Source: JAWVZB01 sp033722375 (lineage in GTDB: Bacteria; Actinomycetota; Nitriliruptoria; Nitriliruptorales; Nitriliruptoraceae). Taken from it: DNA of 7,595 bases. Positions 1-5,977 of the stretch are shown here, piece by piece (the stretch's first letter is position 1; each line of letters opens with the position of its first letter). The position numbers and the translations under genes were made by a program. Under the pieces are notes generated by a model, which saw only the letters and a program-made list of their open reading frames with translations, was not told the origin of the DNA and ran no database searches. The stretch spans positions 1-7,595 of the forward strand of contig JAWVZB010000132.1 of NCBI GenBank assembly GCA_033722375.1. The letters run 5' to 3'.

Positions 1-182
1 CAGCGAGCCCGGAAGAGCTCGTCGTCGGAGTCGTGGTACTTCCCGATGATCTTCTTGCAGGATTCGGCCTCGATACGGGCCTGTTCGGGGTCGTAGACCC
101 CACAGGGGATGTCGCAGTGGGCCGAGACGGTCTCGAGGCTGGTGAAGGGGTTCAGCCGCGAGAGGACGGTGTGCAGGCGCAT
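1..182 (-). CDS. sodN: Nickel superoxide dismutase precursor, 5' part (runs off the left edge)
   Basis: Ni-dependent superoxide dismutase converts superoxide to oxygen and hydrogen peroxide. Reading leftward from the ATG at 182 gives 60 codons with no stop. Residues 22-32 read HCDIPCGVYDP, the nickel hook that defines the family. In the mature enzyme His1, Cys2 and Cys6 bind Ni (here H22, C23 and C27), and the following QARIEAES stretch is also typical. Residues 1-21 form the propeptide, ending in VSA just before His22; cleavage must expose that histidine for nickel binding. The propeptide seems longer than the 14 residues I recall for Streptomyces SodN. The start is fixed by a GAGGAG ribosome binding site four bases upstream. 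The putative maturation protease gene, sodX, lies divergently next door, which supports the call. A cysteine at residue 42 is additional to the hook cysteines. The C-terminal half, about 90-100 residues in the family, is outside the window. Confidence 0.95.
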   Translation of the reverse strand, partial: MRLHTVLSRLNPFTSLETVSAHCDIPCGVYDPEQARIEAESCKKIIGKYHDSDDELFRAR

Positions 183-282
183 GACGCTCCTCAGTTCGGT
201 CGGGGACGGCATCACCTGCGACCATAACCCTGCAGCGCACACCCCCCGGACCCTTGCGTCACGAACGAACGGACACGCGCCT
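183..282. promoter_or_regulatory. Divergent sodN/sodX control region
   Basis: This 100-base gap separates the leftward sodN start from the preferred rightward sodX start, so promoters for both genes should lie here. The only A/T-rich spot is around 221-228. On the minus strand it reads TTATGG (222-227), a weak -10-like hexamer about 40 bases from the sodN start codon, but I see no convincing -35 partner. In Streptomyces sodN expression depends on nickel through the Fur-family regulator Nur. I cannot recognise a Nur-type inverted repeat here, so regulation by nickel is inferred from family knowledge only. Confidence 0.4.
187..192 (-). promoter_or_regulatory. Ribosome binding site of sodN
   Basis: On the minus strand the sequence is GAGGAG followed by CGTC and then the ATG of sodN, a strong Shine-Dalgarno match. 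It decides the SodN start. It also argues that the plus-strand ATG at 181-183, which shares a CATG with the sodN start codon, is not the real start of sodX. Confidence 0.8.
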
Positions 283-657
283 TTGCCGCCCCGCCTCCGC
301 CCCGTCCTCGTCCTCGTCGGGCTGTGGCTCGTGGCCCTGGTGACGAACCGCTCCCTCCGCCGCGTGACCGGCGACAGCATGCGCCCCGCGCTCCATCCGG
401 GCGACGTCGTGGTGGTCGTGCCCCGCGGTGTCCGGCTGCTCCGGCCCGGCGACGTGGTCGTGGCAGCCGACCCTCGCGAGCCCTCCCGGCGCACCGTCAA
501 GCGCGTGGCCGAGCTCACCCCGGATGGCGTGTTCGTCGCGGGGGACAACCCCGCCGCCTCGACGGACTCTCGGACCTTCGGGGCGGTCCCGGCCGAGCTC
601 GTGACGAAGTGGGTGCCCGCCCGGGTCTGGCCGCCCCGCAGGCTCGCTCTCCTCTGA
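283..657 (+). CDS. sodX: SodX-like Ni-SOD maturation protease (S26 signal peptidase family)
   Basis: A small serine/lysine-dyad peptidase of the S26 (signal peptidase I) family, 124 residues from a TTG start. An N-terminal hydrophobic segment at about residues 8-21 probably anchors it in the membrane. It is followed by GDSMRP, with Ser32 as the expected nucleophile, then HPGD, and TVKRV with Lys73 as the general base. The GDN box and a following SxTDSRTFGAVP region match the conserved C-terminal block of signal peptidases. It is much shorter than a housekeeping signal peptidase and sits divergently beside sodN, the known setting of the Ni-SOD maturation protease. Its presumed role is to cleave the SodN propeptide so that the N-terminal histidine can bind nickel. 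The start is uncertain. The frame is open back to an ATG at 181, but that start overlaps sodN and adds residues that do not look like part of the family. The TTG at 283 retains the membrane segment and has only a weak GGA upstream; GTG at 331 would remove most of that segment. It converges on the next gene with a 39-base gap. Confidence 0.85.
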   Translation: MPPRLRPVLVLVGLWLVALVTNRSLRRVTGDSMRPALHPGDVVVVVPRGVRLLRPGDVVVAADPREPSRRTVKRVAELTPDGVFVAGDNPAASTDSRTFGAVPAELVTKWVPARVWPPRRLALL

Positions 658-696
658 AGCGCACGTCCCGACGCGTGGGCACCCGACGAGGCGGCG

Positions 697-3498
697 TCAG
701 CGACGCTCGGTGGGGGCGCCGGCGGTCGTCGCGCCGATCGCCTCGAGCTCCTCGGGGCTCGCGATCTCGATCAGCTTGCCCGACTCGCGCGCCCGGCTGC
801 GGATGCGCTGTACCTCCTGCCGCGCCGACTCGAGGTCGTCGAGCGGGATCTGGATGAACGCCTCCACCATCTCGGGATCGAACTGGGTCGCGGCGTTGCG
901 GACCAGCTCCTGGACCGCCTGCTCGACGTCCATCCCCGACCGGTAGGGGCGATCCGAGGTCATCGCGTCGTAGGCGTCCACGACCGAGAAGAGCCGGGCG
1001 GAGAAGGGGATCGCCCGCTCAGCCAGGCCGTAGGGGTAGCCGCGTCCGTCCCACCGCTCGTGGTGGTGGAGGACGACCGCCCGTGCCGACTCGAGGAAGG
1101 GGGCGGACGCGATGATCTCGGCCCCGATCTCGGGGTGCCGCTTCATCACCTCCCACTCCTCCTCATCGAGGGGACCGGGCTTGCGCAGCACGGAGTCGGG
1201 GACCCCGATCTTGCCGACGTCGTGGAGCCGGAAGCCCCACAGCAGCGCCTCGTCCTCGGTCAGCTCGGGATCGACGACCTCGAGCAAGCGGCGGCCGTAG
1301 GCCTCGACCCGGTCGATGTGGCTGCCCGTGTAGGAGTCCTTGGCGTCGACCGCGCGGGCGAGCGACTCGACCGTGACGAGGTAGCCCGAGTTGACCTGCT
1401 CGAGGGCCTCGGTCAGGCGCTCGTTGACGCGGACGACGCGCTGGTTCGCGTCACGCATGTCGTCGTTGAGCCGACGCAACCGGACCACGTTCTCGCGGGT
1501 CCGCCCCACGAACTGCCGCTGGGCGACGTGGAGGCCGAGCGCCGGGATCGCCAGGACCAGCACCCCAGCGACCGACAGCGCCTCGTGGGCGTAGGCCATG
1601 ACGCCGCCGATGAGGCCCATCCCGAGCTGGTGCGGAACGAGCCACATGAGGTCGTCACGCCACACCTGCCGGACCCGCGTCCGCGTCGCCAGGGCCACCG
1701 CGACGGCCACCAGCGCGGTGTCCACGACGAAGAACGCCCCGCCGGCGACCATCCCCCGGCCGGCGTCCTCGAGCAGCGCCAGTCCGTCGGTGCCCGGCCA
1801 CCGCTCGGCGACCACGAAGGCGGCGAGAGACGCCAGCGTGAGGGTGGCCGCGTTGTAGAGCGCCTGGCGGGGGCGCACCCGCCGCACGACCCCGCCACCG
1901 AGTCCGGGGGCGACCGCCGCGACGGACACGGAGAGCCCCGACGTCTCGGGGAGCAGAGCGAGCGCGATCAGCGGGACCGCGGACCAGGACGAGTTCGCCC
2001 GGCCGTAGATCGACTCGGCGAACCACTCCGCCCCCACCGCGAGCCCGGCGAACAGCACGAGCGTCCAGAACCGCACCGGCCCACCGGCCCACCACGACGC
2101 CGCCACCGCGGCCAGGACCGCCAGGGCCCCCACGGCGATCAGCAGCCGGTCGGTGCGGGGACGCGCGTCCGCGAGCGGTTCCGCGACCGCGCGCACGAGG
2201 CGGTCCGGTCCCACCGGCTCGGTGACCGGAAGGACCTCGTCGGTGGCTTCGTCGGACGAGGAGGCGCGGCGCGGGGAGCGGAAGCCGGCCGGCAGCCGAG
2301 CGGCGGCCTGAGACCGGTTCCCGCCCTCGAGGCTCGCGAAGTTGGCAGCGAGCTCCGCCTCGGTCAGGAGCGCCTCGCGCTCGGACGCGTCGCCGGGATA
2401 GGTCGCGAGTCCGACGGACGCGGTGACCGCGGCCGTCCCGCCTTCCGTCAGCGGCACGGGCTCGGCCGAGATCGCGGCGACGACCCGCTCGCCGAGGCTC
2501 TTCGCGCCGTCGGTGGTGGCGTCGGGCATCAGCACGACGAACGCATCCGGGCCGATCCTCGCGACGAGGTCGTACTCGCGGGCGACCGCCCGGAGACGTT
2601 CGGCGACCTCCTCGAGGATCTCGTCACCGCCCTCGAAGCCGTGGGCGTCGTTGAGCGCCGCCATCGCATCGATGTCGACGACCAGGATCGACACCGGCCG
2701 GTCGAACTGCTCGGCACGCGTGAGCTCCTCGACCATCGCCACCCGCAGCGAGCTCGACGATGCGAGCCCGGTCAGCTCGTCGACACCGAGCCGCTCGTCG
2801 GCGCGCGCTCGCCGGCCCCACAGGACGGTCGCCGGCACGAGCACCACCGCGATCGCCGGCGGGTGGATCGCCCACAGCAGCGCAGCGACGACCGCAGCCG
2901 CCGCGACCAGGAGGTCCGCTCGCCAGCGACCACCCACTCGGCGGCGGATGATCCTGGCGGGAGCACGCTGGTCGATCCAATGGGCCACCCACCGCAGCAC
3001 GATCCAGCTGCCCGTGAGCACGAGACCGGTGAAGAGCGCCGCCGTGACCGCCACCTCGAGCACCGGCCCGCCGAAGGGTGCGGCCCCGCCGACCACCGGC
3101 TGCTGGTCGAACCAGCCGGACGCCGACGACTGGAACCATCCGGCGGCCCCCGCCGACAGGACCAGCGTCGAGGCGGACACCACGACCCGCTCGAACGGAT
3201 CCCCACGGACCAGTCCGGCGAGCCCGACCACGACCGCGAGCCACATCGCCACGACCGGTCCGAGCAGGATCGCACCCGCCCCGACGAACACGAGTGCCAC
3301 CGGGAGACGCGGGGTGGCACCGGGGTAGCGGGGCTGGGTCAGCCGGGCGGCGAGACCGAGTGCGGCGAAGACGACGAACGTCCCCGCCGGGACCGTCCCG
3401 AGGCCCTCGCGGGCCGTCGTCCAGACGAGCGCGGCCGCTGCCACCAGGACCAGCGTCGTCCTCGCGATCGCGAGGACCCGCGAGGTGGCGGCACCCAT
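697..3498 (-). CDS. Membrane c-di-GMP protein: degenerate GGDEF plus intact HD-GYP phosphodiesterase
   Basis: A 933-residue multi-pass membrane protein of cyclic-di-GMP signalling. Order of parts: hydrophobic membrane module (about 8-230, six or seven segments); GGDEF-fold domain (237-396); polar linker; second membrane module (451-660); probable coiled coil (665-705); HD-GYP domain (705-885); charged tail. The GGDEF domain keeps D275, N283 and the GD at 291-292, but its signature is GPDAF (316-320), so cyclase activity is unlikely. An RxxD at 307-310, exactly five residues before the signature, matches the inhibitory c-di-GMP-binding site. The HD-GYP domain looks complete: TGSH (724-727), HDVGK (759-763), RHPE (787-790) and HHERWDGRGYP (812-822). 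It should therefore hydrolyse c-di-GMP at the inner face of the membrane. ATG 3498 is chosen over GTG 3513 because GGAGAGGAG sits four bases upstream of it. The gene is downstream of the methyltransferase on the same strand, with an 82-base gap. What the membrane modules sense is unknown. Confidence 0.9.
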   Translation of the reverse strand: MGAATSRVLAIARTTLVLVAAAALVWTTAREGLGTVPAGTFVVFAALGLAARLTQPRYPGATPRLPVALVFVGAGAILLGPVVAMWLAVVVGLAGLVRGDPFERVVVSASTLVLSAGAAGWFQSSASGWFDQQPVVGGAAPFGGPVLEVAVTAALFTGLVLTGSWIVLRWVAHWIDQRAPARIIRRRVGGRWRADLLVAAAAVVAALLWAIHPPAIAVVLVPATVLWGRRARADERLGVDELTGLASSSSLRVAMVEELTRAEQFDRPVSILVVDIDAMAALNDAHGFEGGDEILEEVAERLRAVAREYDLVARIGPDAFVVLMPDATTDGAKSLGERVVAAISAEPVPLTEGGTAAVTASVGLATYPGDASEREALLTEAELAANFASLEGGNRSQAAARLPAGFRSPRRASSSDEATDEVLPVTEPVGPDRLVRAVAEPLADARPRTDRLLIAVGALAVLAAVAASWWAGGPVRFWTLVLFAGLAVGAEWFAESIYGRANSSWSAVPLIALALLPETSGLSVSVAAVAPGLGGGVVRRVRPRQALYNAATLTLASLAAFVVAERWPGTDGLALLEDAGRGMVAGGAFFVVDTALVAVAVALATRTRVRQVWRDDLMWLVPHQLGMGLIGGVMAYAHEALSVAGVLVLAIPALGLHVAQRQFVGRTRENVVRLRRLNDDMRDANQRVVRVNERLTEALEQVNSGYLVTVESLARAVDAKDSYTGSHIDRVEAYGRRLLEVVDPELTEDEALLWGFRLHDVGKIGVPDSVLRKPGPLDEEEWEVMKRHPEIGAEIIASAPFLESARAVVLHHHERWDGRGYPYGLAERAIPFSARLFSVVDAYDAMTSDRPYRSGMDVEQAVQELVRNAATQFDPEMVEAFIQIPLDDLESARQEVQRIRSRARESGKLIEIASPEELEAIGATTAGAPTERR

Positions 3499-3512
3499 CA
3501 CGCTCCTCTCCA

Positions 3513-3536
3513 CGACCGCTCCGGGGTTCCCGGTCG
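3513..3536 (-). terminator. Stem-loop between methyltransferase and HD-GYP gene (weak terminator or leader hairpin)
   Basis: CGACCG at 3513-3518 pairs with CGGTCG at 3531-3536 around a 12-base loop. An alternative inner hairpin, CCGGG-GTT-CCCGG (3521-3533), competes with it. The structure starts 45 bases after the methyltransferase stop and ends directly against the ribosome binding site of the HD-GYP gene. It lacks a T-tract, so it could slow transcription, shield the ribosome binding site, or be chance in GC-rich DNA. Confidence 0.25.
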
Positions 3537-3580
3537 GCCCCAGGACCCCCCAGTCAAGCAGTCGCTGGCCGTGGCGGCGC

Positions 3581-4384
3581 TCAGGGACGGTGGCAGAGGA
3601 CCAGGAGCTCGGGGTCGTCGAGCCCTAGACCGGTGGCGTCGTAGCGGCCCGGCGCCGCCCCGGAGACGGACACCACCTCCAGCCCGGCGTCCCGACACAG
3701 CCGGCGTGCCCCTCGCGCCGTGTAGGCGGTGGTCCACAGGTCGAACGACCGCCGTTCGTCGTCGGGGCCCCGGACCTCGTCGACGTGGTGGTGCAGCAGG
3801 CGGTCGGGGTCGAACGCGTCCCCGGGGGCCAGGTGGCGGGCCACGAACAGGGCGTGGAACAGTGTCACGGCGACCTGGCCACCGGGCCGCACCGAGCGCG
3901 CCATCCCGGCGACGATCGCGGCGTCGGCCCCGGGATCGGTCCCGAGCCCACCCTGGGAGAGGCTCCAGGCGACGTCGAAGCTCCCCGGCTCCACGAGGCG
4001 GTCCAGCTCGCGTGCATCGCCCCGCACCACCCGAACCTGGTCCTCGAGCCGATCGGCAGCGATGGTCTGGGTCGCGGCGTCGACGAGCCCCTGGGAGATG
4101 TCGACGCCGAGGCCGGTCGCCCCGCGATGGGCGGCAGCCACCAGGTGGCGCCCGTTCCCGCAGCCCACGTCCAGGATCGACACGCTCGGGCGCAGGTCCA
4201 GGCGTCGCCACAGCGCGTCGATCTCCGCGGCCGTCGACCGTGCGAACGCGTTGCGGCGGTAGGCCGCCCCCTGGAAGTCCCCGATCGCCTCCCAGTAGGG
4301 GGGTTCGTCGGGAGTGGGGGGCTCAGGACGGCCGGCCGGGCGATCGTCATGATCGCGGAACCCGGAACCGTCCGTGCTCGTCAT
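3581..4384 (-). CDS. Class I SAM-dependent methyltransferase, substrate unknown
   Basis: A 267-residue soluble protein with a Rossmann-type methyltransferase fold. Motif I is LDVGCGNGRH (71-80), which binds S-adenosylmethionine. It is followed by GLGVDIS (91-97), where the acidic residue normally contacts the SAM ribose, then VRGDARELD (120-128), and a post-motif around SFDVAWSLSQGGLG (135-148). RPGGQVAVTLF (166-176) is the usual strand-4/5 region. The first 30 residues are polar and proline-rich, probably disordered. A YWEAIGDFQG stretch and an arginine-rich helix (30-62) precede the core. The overall plan resembles small-molecule methyltransferases of the UbiE/Methyltransf_11-25 type, but nothing identifies the substrate. 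The start at 4384 is supported by AGGAGAGG six bases upstream. The same frame stays open into pcnA, but that extension is only an overlap artefact. The gene is 38 bases downstream of pcnA on the same strand, so the two are probably co-transcribed. Confidence 0.88.
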   Translation of the reverse strand: MTSTDGSGFRDHDDRPAGRPEPPTPDEPPYWEAIGDFQGAAYRRNAFARSTAAEIDALWRRLDLRPSVSILDVGCGNGRHLVAAAHRGATGLGVDISQGLVDAATQTIAADRLEDQVRVVRGDARELDRLVEPGSFDVAWSLSQGGLGTDPGADAAIVAGMARSVRPGGQVAVTLFHALFVARHLAPGDAFDPDRLLHHHVDEVRGPDDERRSFDLWTTAYTARGARRLCRDAGLEVVSVSGAAPGRYDATGLGLDDPELLVLCHRP

Positions 4385-4390
4385 CCGCTG

Positions 4391-4398
4391 CCTCTCCT
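4391..4398 (-). promoter_or_regulatory. Ribosome binding site of the methyltransferase
   Basis: AGGAGAGG on the minus strand, with a six-base spacer to the ATG at 4384. It decides the methyltransferase start, because the reading frame is open far upstream inside pcnA. Confidence 0.75.
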
Positions 4399-4422
4399 GG
4401 ATGCCACGGCCGCCGACTTCTC

Positions 4423-5904
4423 TCAGTTGGTGTCGCCGTCCTCGTCGGAGCCGACGTCCGGGTGGTCGCCATGCTGCGCCCACCACCGGTCGAGCTCCTC
4501 GTAGGCCGCCTCTTCGCTCATGGGCCCCCGCTCGATGCGTTCCTCGAGCAGGTGCTCCCAGGCCTCCCCGACCAGTGGCCCCGGGTCGAGGTCGAGGTGC
4601 CGCATGATCTGGTTGCCGTCGATCGGCGGCCGCAGCTTGTCGAGCTCCTCCTGCTCCTTCAACGCGACGATGCGTTCTTCGAGCTCGTCCATGCGCGCCT
4701 GGATGCGCGCCGCCTTGCGGGGGTTGCCGGTGGTCACGTCGGCCCGGGTGAGCTGGTTGAGCCGTTCGAGCAGCTCCCCGGCGTCGTTGACGTAGCGACG
4801 GACCGCCGAATCGGTCCAGCCCATCTTGTAGGTGTGGAACCGCAGGTGGAGCCGCACCAGCTCGCTGATGGCCTTGACCCGGGCCTTGTCGAAGCGCAGC
4901 TCCCGCAGCCGCGTTCGTGTCAGTCGTGCCCCCTCGACCTCGTGGTGGTGGAAGGTCACCGTGCCGTCGTCGTGGATGCGCCGGGTCTTGGGCTTGCCGA
5001 TGTCGTGCAGGAGTGCCGCCCACCGCAGGATCAGGTCCGGACCATCCTCCTCGAGGTCGATGGCGTTGTCGACGACGGCGAGCGTGTGGGCGTAGACGTC
5101 CTTGTGGCGGTGGAGGGGATCACGGCACTCCCGGAGCGCGATCAGCTCGGGAAGGCTCCACACCGCCAGGCCCGTCTCGACCAACAGGTCGATCCCGCGG
5201 CTGGGGTCGGCCCCCGCCATGAGCTTGTCGAGCTCGTCGCGGATGCGCTCGGCGCTGACGGTCTCGAGCCGCTCGGCCATCTCGGTCGCTGCCGCCTGCG
5301 TGTCGGGGTCGGGGTCCGCACCGAGCACGGCGGCGAACCGTGCCAGTCGCACCATCCGCAGCGGGTCGTCACCGAACGACGTATGCGGGTCGATGGGCGT
5401 CTTCAGCAAACGCTTGTTGAGGTCCGACAGGCCGCCGAACAGATCCACGAACTCGAAAGCGGGCACGCGGACGGCCATGGCGTTGATGGTGAAGTCCCGA
5501 CGTGCCAGGTCCCCCTGGATGGTGTCGCCGAAGGTCACCTCCGGGTGGCGCGAGTCCGGCTCGTACTCGTCGGAGCGATAGGTGGTGACCTCGATCTGGC
5601 GTCCGTCGCGCTCGGCGGAGATCGTCCCGAACCTCGCACCGGTGAGCCACACCGTGTCGGCCCAGTCCTCGAGCAGCTCCTGGGTGGTGTCGGGGCGGGC
5701 CGAGGTGGCGAAGTCGAGGTCGATCTCCTCGAGCGGGCGGCCGTCGTCGCGAGCGAGCAACGTGTCCCGGATGCTGCCCCCGACGAGGTAGAGCTCGTGA
5801 CCGGCATCGTCGAACCGCTGGCCGAGCTCGCGGGCCTCGGGGTGGACGTCCACGAGCTGACCCAGCTGGCGGGCCTGTTCGGGGGTGAGGTCGTTGTCGG
5901 GCAT
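4423..5904 (-). CDS. pcnA: CCA tRNA nucleotidyltransferase / poly(A) polymerase family protein with HD domain
   Basis: A 493-residue class II nucleotidyltransferase that adds or repairs the 3' CCA end of tRNAs in the cytoplasm. The head domain shows LVGGSIRD (40-47) and the metal-binding EIDLD (60-64, D62 and D64). RRDFTINAM (135-143) is the family hallmark, followed by DPLRMVRLARF (180-190). The C-terminal half has an HD phosphohydrolase domain with LLHDIGKP (298-305), HHHEVEGA (319-326) and a distal H353. This is typical of bacterial enzymes in which HD activity trims 2',3'-cyclic phosphates or damaged ends. The length fits actinobacterial PcnA. The last residues (about 475-493) are acidic and probably disordered. 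The start is well constrained: the codons before the ATG read TGA GCC, so no longer in-frame start exists, although the upstream ribosome binding site is weak. Sequence alone cannot separate CCA-adding from A-adding specificity; a single actinobacterial copy is usually CCA-adding. Confidence 0.95.
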   Translation of the reverse strand: MPDNDLTPEQARQLGQLVDVHPEARELGQRFDDAGHELYLVGGSIRDTLLARDDGRPLEEIDLDFATSARPDTTQELLEDWADTVWLTGARFGTISAERDGRQIEVTTYRSDEYEPDSRHPEVTFGDTIQGDLARRDFTINAMAVRVPAFEFVDLFGGLSDLNKRLLKTPIDPHTSFGDDPLRMVRLARFAAVLGADPDPDTQAAATEMAERLETVSAERIRDELDKLMAGADPSRGIDLLVETGLAVWSLPELIALRECRDPLHRHKDVYAHTLAVVDNAIDLEEDGPDLILRWAALLHDIGKPKTRRIHDDGTVTFHHHEVEGARLTRTRLRELRFDKARVKAISELVRLHLRFHTYKMGWTDSAVRRYVNDAGELLERLNQLTRADVTTGNPRKAARIQARMDELEERIVALKEQEELDKLRPPIDGNQIMRHLDLDPGPLVGEAWEHLLEERIERGPMSEEAAYEELDRWWAQHGDHPDVGSDEDGDTN

Positions 5905-5950
5905 GGCTCACGAGGTCGAGGGCACGGTCCGGCAAGGCTAACGGCGCGTT

Positions 5951-5965
5951 GGTGGGCGCCCCACC
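5951..5965 (-). terminator. Stem-loop after ndh, possible terminator
   Basis: GGTGGG and CCCACC form a perfect six-base stem with a three-base loop, centred about 20 bases past the ndh stop codon and upstream of pcnA. There is no T-tract, as is common for high-GC actinobacterial terminators. It could end the ndh transcript and make pcnA start from its own promoter in the 73-base gap. No clear promoter hexamers are visible there. Confidence 0.4.
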
Positions 5966-5977
5966 GTGGAGACGGGG

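Noticed and set aside
33..227. 64-codon plus-strand frame opposite sodN
   Set aside because: Antisense to the nickel-hook coding region; the minus strand gives an unmistakable SodN N-terminus.
694..706. GCGTC-AGC-GACGC stem-loop at the convergent sodX/HD-GYP ends
   Set aside because: A five-base stem overlapping the HD-GYP stop codon, with no T-tract and 37 bases past the sodX stop. It is too small to call a terminator in DNA this GC-rich.
2620..2634. GGDEI at residues 290-294 of the HD-GYP protein, resembling a GGDEF signature
   Set aside because: It falls in the upstream GHxxGDxxL position of the domain (G291-D292), not the active-site hairpin. The true signature position is GPDAF at residues 316-320.
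3552..3557. TTGACT on the minus strand as a -35 box for the HD-GYP gene
   Set aside because: A good -35 match, but 16-18 bases downstream is only GC-rich sequence with no -10-like hexamer.
4385..5023. N-terminal extension of the methyltransferase frame into pcnA
   Set aside because: The frame stays open, but the extra residues lie out of frame inside pcnA and look like arginine-rich shadow sequence. AGGAGAGG before the ATG at 4384 fixes the real start.
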